Assembly: GCA_040217155.1 (NCBI GenBank)
Contig: JAVJNS010000008.1
Span: 246,258 to 310,257 of the forward strand
Source of the DNA: Pelagibius sp040217155
GTDB taxonomy: Bacteria > Pseudomonadota > Alphaproteobacteria > Kiloniellales > Kiloniellaceae
Reading direction: 5' to 3'
Length of the DNA stretch: 64,000 nt
Of this stretch, positions 1 to 8,956 are shown piece after piece. The stretch's first letter is position 1; each line of letters opens with the position of its first letter. A model generated the notes under the pieces. That model had not been told where the DNA came from. It was given only the letters and a program-made list of their open reading frames with translations, and ran no database searches. The position numbers and the translations under genes were made by a program.

Positions 1-224
1 TCGGCGAAAACTCCTTCTTCGTGCTGCTGGCGGCCAGCGGCCTGCTGGTGCAGTTCGGCCTGCAGGCTTTCATCAACATGGCCTCCACGCTGCATCTCAT
101 GCCGACCAAGGGAATGACCCTGCCGTTCCTCAGCTACGGCGGTTCCTCCCTCATGGCCCTGGCCCTCGGCATGGGCATGTTGCTGGCCCTGACGCGCCGG
201 CGCGTCGGCGGGGAGGCGGCGTGA
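1..224 (+). CDS. ftsW: FtsW, lipid II polymerase of the divisome (C-terminal fragment)
   Basis: Only the last 74 codons are present; the gene begins before the window and is read in the frame starting at base 3. FtsW is the SEDS-family glycan polymerase that works with the septal transpeptidase FtsI in the inner membrane. The fragment keeps the family's C-terminal hallmark, LMPTKGMTLPFLSYGGSS, the conserved loop before the last transmembrane helix, then a hydrophobic helix and a short Arg-rich tail. The stop codon overlaps the murG ATG, which fits the usual ftsW-murG order of the division and cell-wall (dcw) cluster. Confidence 0.95.
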   Translation, partial: GENSFFVLLAASGLLVQFGLQAFINMASTLHLMPTKGMTLPFLSYGGSSLMALALGMGMLLALTRRRVGGEAA

Positions 225-1399
225 TGGGCAGCACCACGCAACGGCCCGGCAAGGTCGTGCTCGCCGCTGGCGGCACCGGTGGCCATATGTTCCCGGCCCA
301 GGCCCTGGCGCGCGAACTGCTGGCACGCGACATCGCCGTGGTGCTGATCACCGACGAGCGCGGCGGCGGATTCGGTCCCGACCTGCCCCAGGTCGAAACT
401 CACCGCATTCCCGCCGGCGCCATGGCCGGTGCCGGCATCGTGAAGAAACTGCGCTCCGCTGCGCAACTCGGTCTGGGCTACCTGCAGGCGCGCGGCCATC
501 TGCGGCGCTGCGGCGCCGAGGCGGCGGTCGGCTTCGGCGGCTATCCCTCCGTGCCCACCGTCCTGGCCGCGGCCCATCGCGGACTGCGCGTGGTGCTGCA
601 CGAACAGAACTCCGTGTTGGGCCGCGCCAATCGGCTGCTGGCCTCGCGCGCCCAGGTCATCGCGACCTCCTTCGATGAAGTTGATGGCGTGGCCGACGCC
701 GACCGCGGCAAGCTTCGAGTCACCGGAAATCCGGTACGTGAAGCCGTCGCCGCGGTCGGCGGGCGCCCCTACGCGGTGCCGGGCGAGAACGACCCGCTGC
801 GCCTACTGGTGGTCGGCGGCAGCCTCGGTGCCACGGTGTTCAATGAGGTCGTGCCCGCCGCCGTCGCCAAATTGCCGGAAGCATTGCGGCGGCGCCTTTC
901 CGTGCATCAGCAAGTTCCCGGCCAGGCCGGCGAAACGGTCGCCGAGATTTACGATTCCTGTGGCGTGAGGCATGAACTGGCGGCGTTCTTCAACGACGTT
1001 CCAGAGCGCCTCGCCGCCGCCCACATTGTGGTCAGCCGGGCCGGCGCCTCGACGGTCGCCGAACTCGCGGCGGCCGGCCGGCCGGCCGTGATGGTGCCCT
1101 ACCCCTCGGCCACCGACGACCACCAGACAAGCAACGCCCAGGCCCTGGTCGAAGCCGGAGGCGGCTGGCTCATGCCGCAATCGGGCCTCGACGCCGACAG
1201 TCTGGCCGAACGCCTCGCTTCGCTGCTGTCGAGCCCGGCGCTGCTGGCCCGGGCCGCCGGCTGCGCGCGCGCTACCGCACACCTCAACGCCGCACGCGAC
1301 CTGGCCGATCTGGTTTGCGGCCTGGGCAACGGCGACGGCAAGCAGGCACGAAACGATGCCGGCGTCACCTCCGGCAACAACCGGGAGGCGGCGGCATGA
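224..1399 (+). CDS. murG: MurG, UDP-GlcNAc transferase making lipid II
   Basis: MurG adds GlcNAc to lipid I at the cytoplasmic face of the inner membrane to give lipid II. The 391-residue length is normal for this GT28, GT-B fold enzyme. The N-terminal glycine loop GGTGGH (about residues 16-21) is clear, as are the HEQNSVLGRAN segment and the C-terminal donor-site segment SRAGASTVAELAAAGRPAV. I chose the ATG at 224, which shares one base with the ftsW stop; a GTG one codon upstream (221) is possible. The stop overlaps the murC ATG, so translation is probably coupled. The C-terminal tail after about residue 360 is less conserved and rich in Gly and Asn. Confidence 0.97.
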   Translation: MGSTTQRPGKVVLAAGGTGGHMFPAQALARELLARDIAVVLITDERGGGFGPDLPQVETHRIPAGAMAGAGIVKKLRSAAQLGLGYLQARGHLRRCGAEAAVGFGGYPSVPTVLAAAHRGLRVVLHEQNSVLGRANRLLASRAQVIATSFDEVDGVADADRGKLRVTGNPVREAVAAVGGRPYAVPGENDPLRLLVVGGSLGATVFNEVVPAAVAKLPEALRRRLSVHQQVPGQAGETVAEIYDSCGVRHELAAFFNDVPERLAAAHIVVSRAGASTVAELAAAGRPAVMVPYPSATDDHQTSNAQALVEAGGGWLMPQSGLDADSLAERLASLLSSPALLARAAGCARATAHLNAARDLADLVCGLGNGDGKQARNDAGVTSGNNREAAA

Positions 1400-2832
1400 G
1401 GGGACTGCCTCTCGATCTCGGAATGATTCACTTCGTCGGCATCGGCGGCATCGGCATGAGCGGTATCGCCGAGGTGCTGGCCAACCTGGGCTACCAGGTG
1501 CAGGGCAGCGATCTGTCCGACAACGCCAATGTTCAGCGCCTGCGCAAGATGGGCATCGCCGTCGCCGTCGGCCACGAGGCCGTGAACCTGGGCGAGGCCA
1601 AGGTGGTCGTCGTCTCCTCGGCCATCAAGGCCGGCAATCCGGAAGTCGATGCGGCACGTCAGCGCTTCATCCCCATTGTCCGGCGCGCCGAGATGCTCGG
1701 CGAACTGATGCGCCTCAAGTGGTCCATCGCCGTCGGCGGCACTCACGGCAAGACCACCACCACATCCATGGTCGCGACGCTGCTCGACGGCGCCGGGCTC
1801 GACCCGACGGTGATCAACGGTGGCATCATCAACGCCTATGGCACCAACGCGCGCCTCGGCGGCGGCGACTGGATGGTGGTCGAGGCGGACGAGAGCGACG
1901 GCAGCTTCACCAAGCTGCCCGCCACCATCGCCGTGGTCACCAACATCGATCCGGAGCACATGGATTTCTATGGCAGCGAAGATGCCCTGCATCGCGCTTT
2001 CGAGGTCTTTGTCGAGAACATCCCCTTTTACGGTTTCGCGGTGCTCTGCATCGACCACCCGGCGGTGCAGAACCTGATCGGGCGCATCGAGGACCGCCGC
2101 ATCGTCACCTACGGTGTCTCCCCGCAGGCGGACTACCGCGCCGAAAACCTCACCGTGGCCGATGGCGGACTGGTCTTCGATGTCGAGGTCACCGACCGCG
2201 GCGGCGAGATCGAGGCGCAACTCGCCGGACTGCGCCTGCCCATGTTGGGCCACCACAACGCCATGAACGCCCTGGCGGCGGTCGCCGTGGCCCGCGAGAT
2301 GGGCCTGGACGAAGACAAGATCCGAAAGGCGCTGGCAGGCTTTGGCGGCGTCAAACGGCGCTTCACCCGCACCGGCGAGGCCGGCGGCATCACCGTGATC
2401 GACGACTACGGCCATCACCCGGTGGAGATTTCCGCCGTGCTGGCGGCGGCGCGCCAGGCCGCCGAAGGCAAGGTCATCGCCGTGATGCAGCCGCACCGCT
2501 ACACCCGCCTGCACGATCTTTTTGAGCAGTTCTGCACTTGCTTCAACGACGCCGACACCGTTGTCGTCGCCGATGTCTATGCCGCCGGCGAGCAGCCCGT
2601 CGAGGGCGCCGACCGCGACAGCCTGGTCGAGGGCCTGCGCGCCCGCGGCCACCGCCAGGCGCTGCCCCTGCAATCCGCGGAGGCCTTGCCCGGGGTGATC
2701 CAGGATCTGGCAGAACCGGGCGACCTGGTGGTCTGTCTCGGTGCCGGCAACATCACCGCCTGGGCCAACGCCCTGCCCGCTGAACTGCAAAAGCTGCAGG
2801 CCGCCAGGGCCTCCGGCGGAGGGGGCCGATGA
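1396..2832 (+). CDS. murC: MurC, UDP-N-acetylmuramate--L-alanine ligase
   Basis: This cytoplasmic Mur ligase adds L-Ala to UDP-MurNAc with ATP. The 478-residue protein has the N-terminal Rossmann motif GIGGIGMSG, the ATP-binding P-loop GGTHGKTTTT from about residue 115, the central-domain segment EADESDGSF, and the C-terminal motif DDYGHHPVE. The start was set at the ATG at 1396 that forms an ATGA overlap with the murG stop. An in-frame start further upstream would add residues that do not resemble MurC. The stop again overlaps the next start (murB), continuing the translationally coupled run of the dcw operon. Confidence 0.97.
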   Translation: MRGLPLDLGMIHFVGIGGIGMSGIAEVLANLGYQVQGSDLSDNANVQRLRKMGIAVAVGHEAVNLGEAKVVVVSSAIKAGNPEVDAARQRFIPIVRRAEMLGELMRLKWSIAVGGTHGKTTTTSMVATLLDGAGLDPTVINGGIINAYGTNARLGGGDWMVVEADESDGSFTKLPATIAVVTNIDPEHMDFYGSEDALHRAFEVFVENIPFYGFAVLCIDHPAVQNLIGRIEDRRIVTYGVSPQADYRAENLTVADGGLVFDVEVTDRGGEIEAQLAGLRLPMLGHHNAMNALAAVAVAREMGLDEDKIRKALAGFGGVKRRFTRTGEAGGITVIDDYGHHPVEISAVLAAARQAAEGKVIAVMQPHRYTRLHDLFEQFCTCFNDADTVVVADVYAAGEQPVEGADRDSLVEGLRARGHRQALPLQSAEALPGVIQDLAEPGDLVVCLGAGNITAWANALPAELQKLQAARASGGGGR

Positions 2833-3770
2833 GCGTCATGGCCGCTGAGCAGCACAGGCCCCTCATCGACCGCCTGCCCGCCGTGCGTGGCCGGCTCACC
2901 GCCGCGGCGCCGCTCGCCGGCGTCACCTGGTTTCGCGTCGGCGGCCCGGCTGAGGTGATGTTCCGCCCGGCCGACCGCGACGACCTGCTGGCCTTCCTTC
3001 AGGCCAAGCCGGCTGATGTGCCGGTCACGGTGCTGGGAGTCGCCTCCAACGTGCTGATCCGCGACGGCGGCCTGCCGGGAGTCACCTTGCGGCTCGGGCG
3101 CGGATTTGCCGATATGGCCGCCGAGGACAACGACATTCTCTGCGGCGCCGCCGCGCTCGACCTCAACGTAGCCACCAGCGCCAAGCTGGCCGGCGTTGCC
3201 GGGCTGGAGTTTCTCTCCGGCGTGCCGGGCACCATCGGCGGCGCCGTTCGGATGAACGCCGGCGCCTACGGCAAGGAGATCAAGGACGTCCTGGTCTGGG
3301 CCGAAGCAACCGACCCACTCGGCAGGGTTCATCGCCTCACCAACGCCGAGCTGAAGTTCGAGTACCGGCGCTCGGCCCTGCCCGCCGACTGGATCTGTCT
3401 CGGCGGGCGCCTCGCCGGCGTGGCGGGCAATCGTGACGAGATCGAAGCGCGCATGAAGGCGATTCAAGGCCAGCGCGCCGACAGCCAGCCGATCCGCAGC
3501 CGCACCGGCGGCAGCACCTTCAAGAATCCGCCGGGGCACAAGGCCTGGCAGCTGATCGACGCGGCCGGCTGCCGCGGACTGAAGCTTGGCGGCGCCATGG
3601 TTTCGGAGAAGCACTGCAATTTCCTCATCAACACCGGCGCGGCCACCGCCGCCGATCTGGAGAACCTCGGCGAGGAAGTGCGCCGCCGCGTGAAAGACCA
3701 TTCGGGCATCGCATTGGAATGGGAAATCAAGCGCCTCGGCGTAGCCGCCGCCACGGGAGAACGGTCATGA
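2829..3770 (+). CDS. murB: MurB, UDP-N-acetylenolpyruvoylglucosamine reductase
   Basis: MurB is an FAD enzyme that uses NADPH to reduce enolpyruvyl-UDP-GlcNAc to UDP-MurNAc, the first committed peptidoglycan precursor step. The 313-residue protein shows the FAD-binding segments (LGVASNVLIRDGGLPG and FLSGVPGTIGGAVRMNAGAYG). The catalytic-serine motif GGSTFKNP is near residue 228, and a C-terminal Glu in GIALEWEIKRLG fits the second acid. It lies in the expected place between murC and ddl and overlaps both neighbours by four bases. Confidence 0.97.
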   Translation: MSVMAAEQHRPLIDRLPAVRGRLTAAAPLAGVTWFRVGGPAEVMFRPADRDDLLAFLQAKPADVPVTVLGVASNVLIRDGGLPGVTLRLGRGFADMAAEDNDILCGAAALDLNVATSAKLAGVAGLEFLSGVPGTIGGAVRMNAGAYGKEIKDVLVWAEATDPLGRVHRLTNAELKFEYRRSALPADWICLGGRLAGVAGNRDEIEARMKAIQGQRADSQPIRSRTGGSTFKNPPGHKAWQLIDAAGCRGLKLGGAMVSEKHCNFLINTGAATAADLENLGEEVRRRVKDHSGIALEWEIKRLGVAAATGERS

Positions 3771-4693
3771 TCATCGCCGTTCTCATGGGCGGCTTGTCAG
3801 CCGAGCGTGACGTTTCCCTCAACTCCGGCCGCGCCTGCGCCGCGGCGCTGCGCGACAAAGGCTATGACGTGACGGAGATCGACGTCAGCCGCGATCTCGC
3901 CGCCCTGGTGAAGGCCCTGACGCCGAAGCCCGACGCCGTCTTCAACGCCTTGCATGGCCGCTGGGGCGAGGACGGCTGCATCCAGGGCCTGCTGGAGCTG
4001 CTGCAGATTCCCTACACCCATTCCGGCGTGCTGGCCTCGGCCCTGGCGATGGACAAGCAGATGGCCAAGACCGTGGTCGCCACCGCCGGTGTCACCAGCC
4101 CCGACGGCCTCATCATCAAGGCGGTGGACCTCGGCAACAGCGATCCCATGCCACGGCCCTATGTGGTGAAGCCGGTGCGCGAAGGCTCCAGCGTCGGCGT
4201 GCGCATTGTCCGCGAGGGCGACAATCAGCCGCCCATCTCGGTGCACGGTTGGCAAGCGGAACAGGATCTCTTGGTCGAACCCTTCATTCCTGGCCGCGAA
4301 CTGACCGTCAGCGTTATGGGTGACAAGGCTCTGGCGGTGACCGAAATCCGCCCGCTCGGCGAAGGATTCTACGACTACGACGCCAAGTACTCGGAGGACA
4401 ACACCGTTGCCGCCGTGCACTTGCTGCCGGCCGAGGTGCCGCAAGCGATCTACGACCAGGCGATGGAGGCCTCACTGGCCGCACACAAGGCGCTAGGCTG
4501 CCGCGGCGTCAGCCGCTCCGACTTCCGCTACGACGACACCGTCGCCGCGCCCGGCAGCCTCTATTACCTGGAAACCAACACCCAGCCTGGCATGACCTCG
4601 ACCAGCCTGGTGCCCGAGCAGGCCCGTCACCTGGGCATGTCCTTTCCCGATCTATGTGCCTGGATGGTGGAGAACGCCGCATGCGATTCCTGA
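3767..4693 (+). CDS. ddl: D-alanine--D-alanine ligase
   Basis: Ddl joins two D-alanines with ATP for addition to the muropeptide by MurF. This is a 308-residue ATP-grasp enzyme beginning MIIAVLMGGLSAERDVSLNSG, where the glycine loop and the Ser-Ala-Glu-Arg segment are typical. Further family segments are NALHGRWGEDG, THSGVLASALAMDK, the KPVREGSSVGV ATP-binding stretch, and the metal-site segment YYLETNTQPGMT. The start was placed at the ATGA overlap with murB (3767) rather than an in-frame ATG 48 bases upstream, because family homology begins there. It overlaps the ftsQ start by 13 bases. Confidence 0.96.
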   Translation: MIIAVLMGGLSAERDVSLNSGRACAAALRDKGYDVTEIDVSRDLAALVKALTPKPDAVFNALHGRWGEDGCIQGLLELLQIPYTHSGVLASALAMDKQMAKTVVATAGVTSPDGLIIKAVDLGNSDPMPRPYVVKPVREGSSVGVRIVREGDNQPPISVHGWQAEQDLLVEPFIPGRELTVSVMGDKALAVTEIRPLGEGFYDYDAKYSEDNTVAAVHLLPAEVPQAIYDQAMEASLAAHKALGCRGVSRSDFRYDDTVAAPGSLYYLETNTQPGMTSTSLVPEQARHLGMSFPDLCAWMVENAACDS

Positions 4694-5574
4694 ATCCCTT
4701 CAACCGCTCGACCAACAAGCGTACTGCGCGCGGCGGCAGTAAGCGCAAGGTCAAGAAGCCGACACGGCGGCGCAGCAAGACCCGTGTCGATTGGCGCCTG
4801 TTGCGCCGGGCCCTGCCGGCGGGCGTCGCGCTGGTTCTGTTCGGCGGCCTTGCCTGGCTGTGGCAAGACGGTTGGTTCGGCCGCCAGGCCGAGGCCTTGC
4901 AGCAGGCCGCCTTGGCGGCATCCGCCGACCTTGGCCTGCGGGTCGAGGAGGTTCTGGTCGCGGGTCGCGACCGTACCGACGGCGACATCATCCTGTCGCG
5001 CCTCGGCCTTGAGCTTGGACGTCCCATTCTGGATGTCGATCCCGAGGCAGCCAGAAACGAGCTTGAGACCCTGCCCTGGGTCAGCGCCGCCAGAGTCGAG
5101 CGCCAGCTGCCCGGCACCATTTTCATCCGCCTGACCGAACGCCGTCCTCTGGCGCTGTGGCAGGAGCGGGGCGTGATCCGCGTCATCGACCGTGCCGGTG
5201 AAGTGATCCCCGGCATCGAGGCGCGCCGTTTCGCCCATCTGCCCCTTGTCGTTGGCGAGGACGCGCCGGTCCATGCCGCCAAGCTGATCGCGGTAATGAA
5301 TAGCGAACCCGAATTGCGCGACCGCGTCACCGCCGCCGTCCGGGTTGCCGGGCGGCGCTGGAACATCCAGATCGAGGGCCGCATTGACGTGCGCCTGCCG
5401 GAAGCTGACGCCGCCACCGCCTGGGCGCAGTTGGCGCGCATCGAGCGCCAGCAGGGGCTGCTGTCACGCGACGTCATCATCATCGATCTGCGCCTGCCGG
5501 ATCGGCTGGTGGTCCGCACCGACCGCGAGAAAGGACCGAACGGCGACGAGGAAATCAAAGGGGAAAGCACATGA
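4681..5574 (+). CDS. ftsQ: FtsQ, divisome membrane protein
   Basis: FtsQ is a bitopic inner-membrane scaffold that links early (FtsA/Z) and late (FtsW/I) divisome proteins. The 297-residue protein has a very basic cytoplasmic tail (Arg/Lys-rich, residues 1-40), one transmembrane helix near residues 41-60 (ALPAGVALVLFGGLAWLW), a periplasmic POTRA-like domain (about 75-145) and a beta domain (about 150-270). The ATG at 4681 was chosen over an in-frame ATG at 4654 because it gives the usual short basic tail. It overlaps ddl by 13 bases, and its stop overlaps a small ORF described separately. Confidence 0.93.
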   Translation: MRFLNPFNRSTNKRTARGGSKRKVKKPTRRRSKTRVDWRLLRRALPAGVALVLFGGLAWLWQDGWFGRQAEALQQAALAASADLGLRVEEVLVAGRDRTDGDIILSRLGLELGRPILDVDPEAARNELETLPWVSAARVERQLPGTIFIRLTERRPLALWQERGVIRVIDRAGEVIPGIEARRFAHLPLVVGEDAPVHAAKLIAVMNSEPELRDRVTAAVRVAGRRWNIQIEGRIDVRLPEADAATAWAQLARIERQQGLLSRDVIIIDLRLPDRLVVRTDREKGPNGDEEIKGEST

Positions 5575-5624
5575 GCCGCAATCGCGCGCAGCAAACTGCA
5601 GGAGGCATCACAAGCGCGACATGA
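5571..5624 (+). other. 17-codon mini-ORF bridging ftsQ and ftsA
   Basis: An ATG at 5571 overlaps the ftsQ stop in an ATGA arrangement and opens a 17-codon frame (begins MSRNRAQQ). Its TGA at 5622-5624 again overlaps the ftsA ATG at 5621. A GGAGG sequence at 5601-5605 lies inside it, 15 bases before ftsA, which is long for a Shine-Dalgarno spacing. The simplest reading is a coupling ORF that delivers terminating ribosomes to ftsA. It could also be the remnant of an older ftsA start after a frameshift. No peptide function is implied. Confidence 0.4.
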
Positions 5625-6886
5625 GGAAGGGCTTGACGAGAAGCGGCATCGCCGCGGCATTGGATATCGGCAGCAGCAAGGTCTGCTGCTTCATCGCGCG
5701 GGTCGACGACGACGGCAGGCCGCGGATCATCGGTATTGGCCAGCAGGCGAGCCGCGGCATCAAGGGCGGCGCCATCGTCGACATGGACATGGCTGAAGCC
5801 TCGGTGCTGAACGCGGTCCATGCCGCCGAGCAGATGGCCGGCGAGACCATCGACCGGGTGGTGGTCAATCTCTCCGGCGGCTATCCCGCCTCCTCGACCG
5901 TCGGCGTCGAGGTCTCCCTCAATGGACATGAGGTCGGCGAGGCCGACTTGCGCCGTGCCGTGGCCTATGGACACCAGACACAGGTGCAGCGCCAGCACGA
6001 CGAACATGGCCGGCAGATGATCCACTCGATTCCCACCGGCTACTCGATCGATGGTTCCCGCGGCATCCGCGATCCGCGCGGCATGTTCGGCGACCAGTTG
6101 GGCGTGCACATGCACATCATCACCGCCTCGGCCGGCGCCGTGCGAAACGTCAGCACTTGCATCGAGCGCTGCCACCTGGCGCCGGCGGCCTTCGTAGTGT
6201 CGCCCTATGCCTCAGGTCTCGCCAGCTTGGTCGAGGACGAGTTGGAGCTGGGCGTCACGGTCATCGACATGGGCGGCGGCACCACGACCATCGCGGTCTT
6301 CTACGAGCACAATGTGATCTTCACCGACGTGATTCCGGTAGGCGGGAACCATGTCACCAGCGATATCGCCCGCGGCCTGTCGACGCCGCTCGCACACTCG
6401 GAGCGCATGAAGACCCTCTACGGTCACGTCATCGCCGCCCCGGCCGACGAGCACGAGTTTATCGACGTGCCCCAGGTCGGCGAGGACGAGACTTCCGGAT
6501 CGCAGCAAATCCCGCGCTCCCTCCTGGTCGGCATCATCCAGCCGCGGGTGGAGGAAACGCTGGAACTGGTGCGCTCACGGCTGGAACTCAGCGGCTTCGA
6601 CAAGATCGCCGGGCGCCGGGTGGTGCTGACCGGCGGCGCCTGTCAGTTGCCCGGCGCGCGCGACCTGGCTTCGGTGGTGCTCGACAAGCAGGTGCGGATC
6701 GGCCGCCCGACACATGTCAGTGGCTTGGCCGAGGCCACGGCGGGACCGGCTTACGCGACCTGCGCAGGGCTTTTGATCTACGCCGCCACGGCGGATGTGG
6801 CGCTGCCCGGCGAGGCTTCGCCGGAACCGAGGGAAGTCGGCGGTCTGGTGGGCCGCCTGGGGCTTTGGCTCCGTGAGCATTTTTGA
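5621..6886 (+). CDS. ftsA: FtsA, actin-like membrane tether of the Z ring
   Basis: FtsA is an actin-fold ATPase that anchors FtsZ to the membrane and recruits later divisome proteins. The 421-residue protein carries the phosphate-1 motif AALDIGSSKVCCFIAR near the N-terminus, the 1C subdomain, the phosphate-2 motif VIDMGGGTTTIAVF, the adenosine motif VVLTGGACQLPGA, and an amphipathic C-terminal end (GRLGLWLREHF) that should insert into the membrane. The start at 5621 follows the mini-ORF; longer in-frame readings run into ftsQ and are not family-like. Confidence 0.96.
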   Translation: MRKGLTRSGIAAALDIGSSKVCCFIARVDDDGRPRIIGIGQQASRGIKGGAIVDMDMAEASVLNAVHAAEQMAGETIDRVVVNLSGGYPASSTVGVEVSLNGHEVGEADLRRAVAYGHQTQVQRQHDEHGRQMIHSIPTGYSIDGSRGIRDPRGMFGDQLGVHMHIITASAGAVRNVSTCIERCHLAPAAFVVSPYASGLASLVEDELELGVTVIDMGGGTTTIAVFYEHNVIFTDVIPVGGNHVTSDIARGLSTPLAHSERMKTLYGHVIAAPADEHEFIDVPQVGEDETSGSQQIPRSLLVGIIQPRVEETLELVRSRLELSGFDKIAGRRVVLTGGACQLPGARDLASVVLDKQVRIGRPTHVSGLAEATAGPAYATCAGLLIYAATADVALPGEASPEPREVGGLVGRLGLWLREHF

Positions 6887-6980
6887 GAGAGCGGTTAACG
6901 GACGTTCCGACCGGATCGGAACATCGCATACCGGCGCAGCCGGCTAGGGAATTTCGAGTCTAACGCAACTGGAGGCAGAC

Positions 6981-8858
6981 ATGACTCTCAACTTGAACGT
7001 ACCTTCGACCTCACCGGACCTGTCTCCGCGGATCACGGTGATCGGCGTAGGTGGTGCCGGCGGCAATGCCGTCAACAACATGATCCAGAGCAACCTGGAT
7101 GGCGTCGAGTTCCTGATCACCAATACCGACGCCCAAGCACTGACCCAGTCGCTCTGCGACCGCCGCATTCAGCTCGGCCGCAATATCACCCAGGGCCTCG
7201 GCGCCGGCTCGCGGCCCGACGTCGGGCGCGCGGCGGCGGAAGAGGCGCTGGACGAGATTCTCACCGACATCGAAGGTCAGCATATGGTCTTCATCACCGC
7301 CGGCATGGGCGGCGGCACCGGCACCGGCGCGGCGCCGGTCATCGCCCGGGCCGCCCGCGAGGCCGGCATCTTGACCGTCGGCGTGGTGACCAAGCCATTC
7401 CACTTCGAAGGCGTGCATCGCATGCGCCTCGCGGAGTCCGGAATCAACGAGCTGACCCAATACGTCGACACGCTGATCATCATTCCGAACCAGAACCTGT
7501 TCCGTGTCGCCAACGAGAAGACGACCTTCGCCGATGCCTTCAAAATGGCCGACGACGTTCTGAACTCAGGCGTGCGCGGGGTTACCGACCTGATGGTCAA
7601 CCCCGGCATGATCAATCTCGACTTTGCCGATATCCGCGCCGTGATGTCGGAGATGGGCAAGGCGATGATGGGGACCGGCGAAGCGGAAGGCGAAGGCCGT
7701 GCCGTCGCCGCCGCCGAGGCCGCGATCTCCAACCCGCTGCTCGACGATGTCTCGATGAAGGGCGCCCGCGGCGTGCTCATCAACATCACCGGCGGTATGG
7801 ACCTGACCCTCTTCGAGGTCGACGAGGCCGCCAACCGCATCCGCGACGAGGTCGACCCGGAAGCCAACATCATCTTCGGATCCACCTTCGACGCGGCCTT
7901 GGAGGGCATGATGCGGGTTTCCGTGGTGTCCACCGGCATCGACGTCGACGCCGAAACCCGGCCGAAGCCGATTACCCTCAGCGTGGTCGGCGGCCAGAAG
8001 GCGCGCCAGCTTGACGACGGCGCCGAGGCTCCGGCGGCCGCCGGCGCTCCCACCGCGGCGGCAGTGGCGACGGTCCAATTGGCCGGCGAGGCCAGCCTGT
8101 TCGGCCAGCCCTCGGCGAGCTTCCCCTCGACCAAGTACCCGGTCACCGGCCAGACGGCGGTGAGCGGCGCGCCCTACGCCCCTGCCACCGGCCACGGCGC
8201 CATGGCGACGGCCATGGCCATGCCCGAGCCGGAGCACGATCCGGCCCCGCAGGCGCGTGTCGAAGAGGACAGCTTCTTCGCCCCCGCACCAGCCGAGCCC
8301 GAAGCGGAAAGCCCGCGGCAGATCGACGAATTCCATGCCGAACCGGACCCCTTCGCCGAGGCGGCGCTGGCCAACGCGGCCCGTCCGGAGCCACGGGTTC
8401 CTCAGGCGGCGCCGGCGCGTCGTGAGGCGGTCCAACAGCCAGTCCAGCCGCGTCCAGAGGCGCGTCGCGACGAGCCGCAGGCCACAGTCCCGGCACCGCG
8501 GCGGGGCGGCCTCTTCGCCAAGGTGACCGGCGGGGCGGCCCGCGCCCTGCAGGCGGCCACCCAGGGCGCCGACACCGCCGCCCGGGCGGCGCAGGCGGCG
8601 GCGCCGGCGCACGCCGCCGCGCCACGCCCGATGCCCGGCCGCAGCGCCTCCCCCGGCCAACCGGAACGCCAGTCGGCCGCGCCGGCCAACCCGGGTCCGG
8701 CGAGCCAGCCGGCCCCGGCGGCGGACGCTCAGGGCGCCCCGGGCAATGGGGCGCAGCAGCGCCTGAGCGGATTGGATCCGGCCGAGCGTATCGGCCACAG
8801 CCAGGCGGAAGAGGATCTGTTGGACATTCCCGCCTTCCTGCGCCGGCAGGCCAACTGA
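6981..8858 (+). CDS. ftsZ: FtsZ, tubulin-like division GTPase with a long C-terminal linker
   Basis: FtsZ polymerises into the cytokinetic ring at midcell. The 625-residue protein has a normal GTPase and T7-loop core (residues about 18-335), including VGGAGGNAVNNM and the tubulin signature GGGTGTGA near residue 110. A linker of roughly 280 residues rich in Ala, Pro, Gln and Glu follows, then the conserved terminal peptide DIPAFLRRQAN that binds FtsA and other partners. Extended linkers are common in alphaproteobacteria, though this one is at the long end. A good ribosome site (GGAGG at 6971) precedes the ATG. The 94-base gap from ftsA could hold a separate ftsZ promoter, but none is obvious. 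Confidence 0.98.
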   Translation: MTLNLNVPSTSPDLSPRITVIGVGGAGGNAVNNMIQSNLDGVEFLITNTDAQALTQSLCDRRIQLGRNITQGLGAGSRPDVGRAAAEEALDEILTDIEGQHMVFITAGMGGGTGTGAAPVIARAAREAGILTVGVVTKPFHFEGVHRMRLAESGINELTQYVDTLIIIPNQNLFRVANEKTTFADAFKMADDVLNSGVRGVTDLMVNPGMINLDFADIRAVMSEMGKAMMGTGEAEGEGRAVAAAEAAISNPLLDDVSMKGARGVLINITGGMDLTLFEVDEAANRIRDEVDPEANIIFGSTFDAALEGMMRVSVVSTGIDVDAETRPKPITLSVVGGQKARQLDDGAEAPAAAGAPTAAAVATVQLAGEASLFGQPSASFPSTKYPVTGQTAVSGAPYAPATGHGAMATAMAMPEPEHDPAPQARVEEDSFFAPAPAEPEAESPRQIDEFHAEPDPFAEAALANAARPEPRVPQAAPARREAVQQPVQPRPEARRDEPQATVPAPRRGGLFAKVTGGAARALQAATQGADTAARAAQAAAPAHAAAPRPMPGRSASPGQPERQSAAPANPGPASQPAPAADAQGAPGNGAQQRLSGLDPAERIGHSQAEEDLLDIPAFLRRQAN

Positions 8859-8862
8859 TTGG

Positions 8863-8903
8863 CCGCGCTGCAATGGCCGGCAGGAAGCTCCATTGCAGCG
8901 CGG
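8863..8903 (+). terminator. Hairpin after ftsZ
   Basis: A perfect 14-bp stem (CCGCGCTGCAATGG at 8863-8876 and its complement at 8890-8903) with a 13-base loop starts four bases after the ftsZ stop. There is no T-tract, so it is either a Rho-assisted terminator or an mRNA 3-prime stabiliser. It marks the likely end of the dcw transcript. Confidence 0.6.
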
Positions 8904-8927
8904 TAACATACTGTAACAAAGAGTGAT

Positions 8928-8956
8928 TTGAGTACTTGAGGGGGGCTGATTATAGT
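8928..8956 (+). promoter_or_regulatory. Probable lpxC promoter
   Basis: TTGAGT (8928-8933), a 17-bp spacer and TATAGT (8951-8956) form a sigma70-like promoter about 170 bases upstream of lpxC. The -10 is bracketed by runs of G (8940-8945) and C (8957-8961) that make a small inverted repeat, which might be a control site. The bamD promoter has nearly the same hexamers and the same spacer. Confidence 0.55.

Noticed and set aside
1099..2790. Long open frame (563 codons) on the minus strand opposite murC
   Set aside because: It mirrors the codon pattern of murC in GC-rich DNA, has no recognisable domain and would lie wholly antisense to an essential gene.
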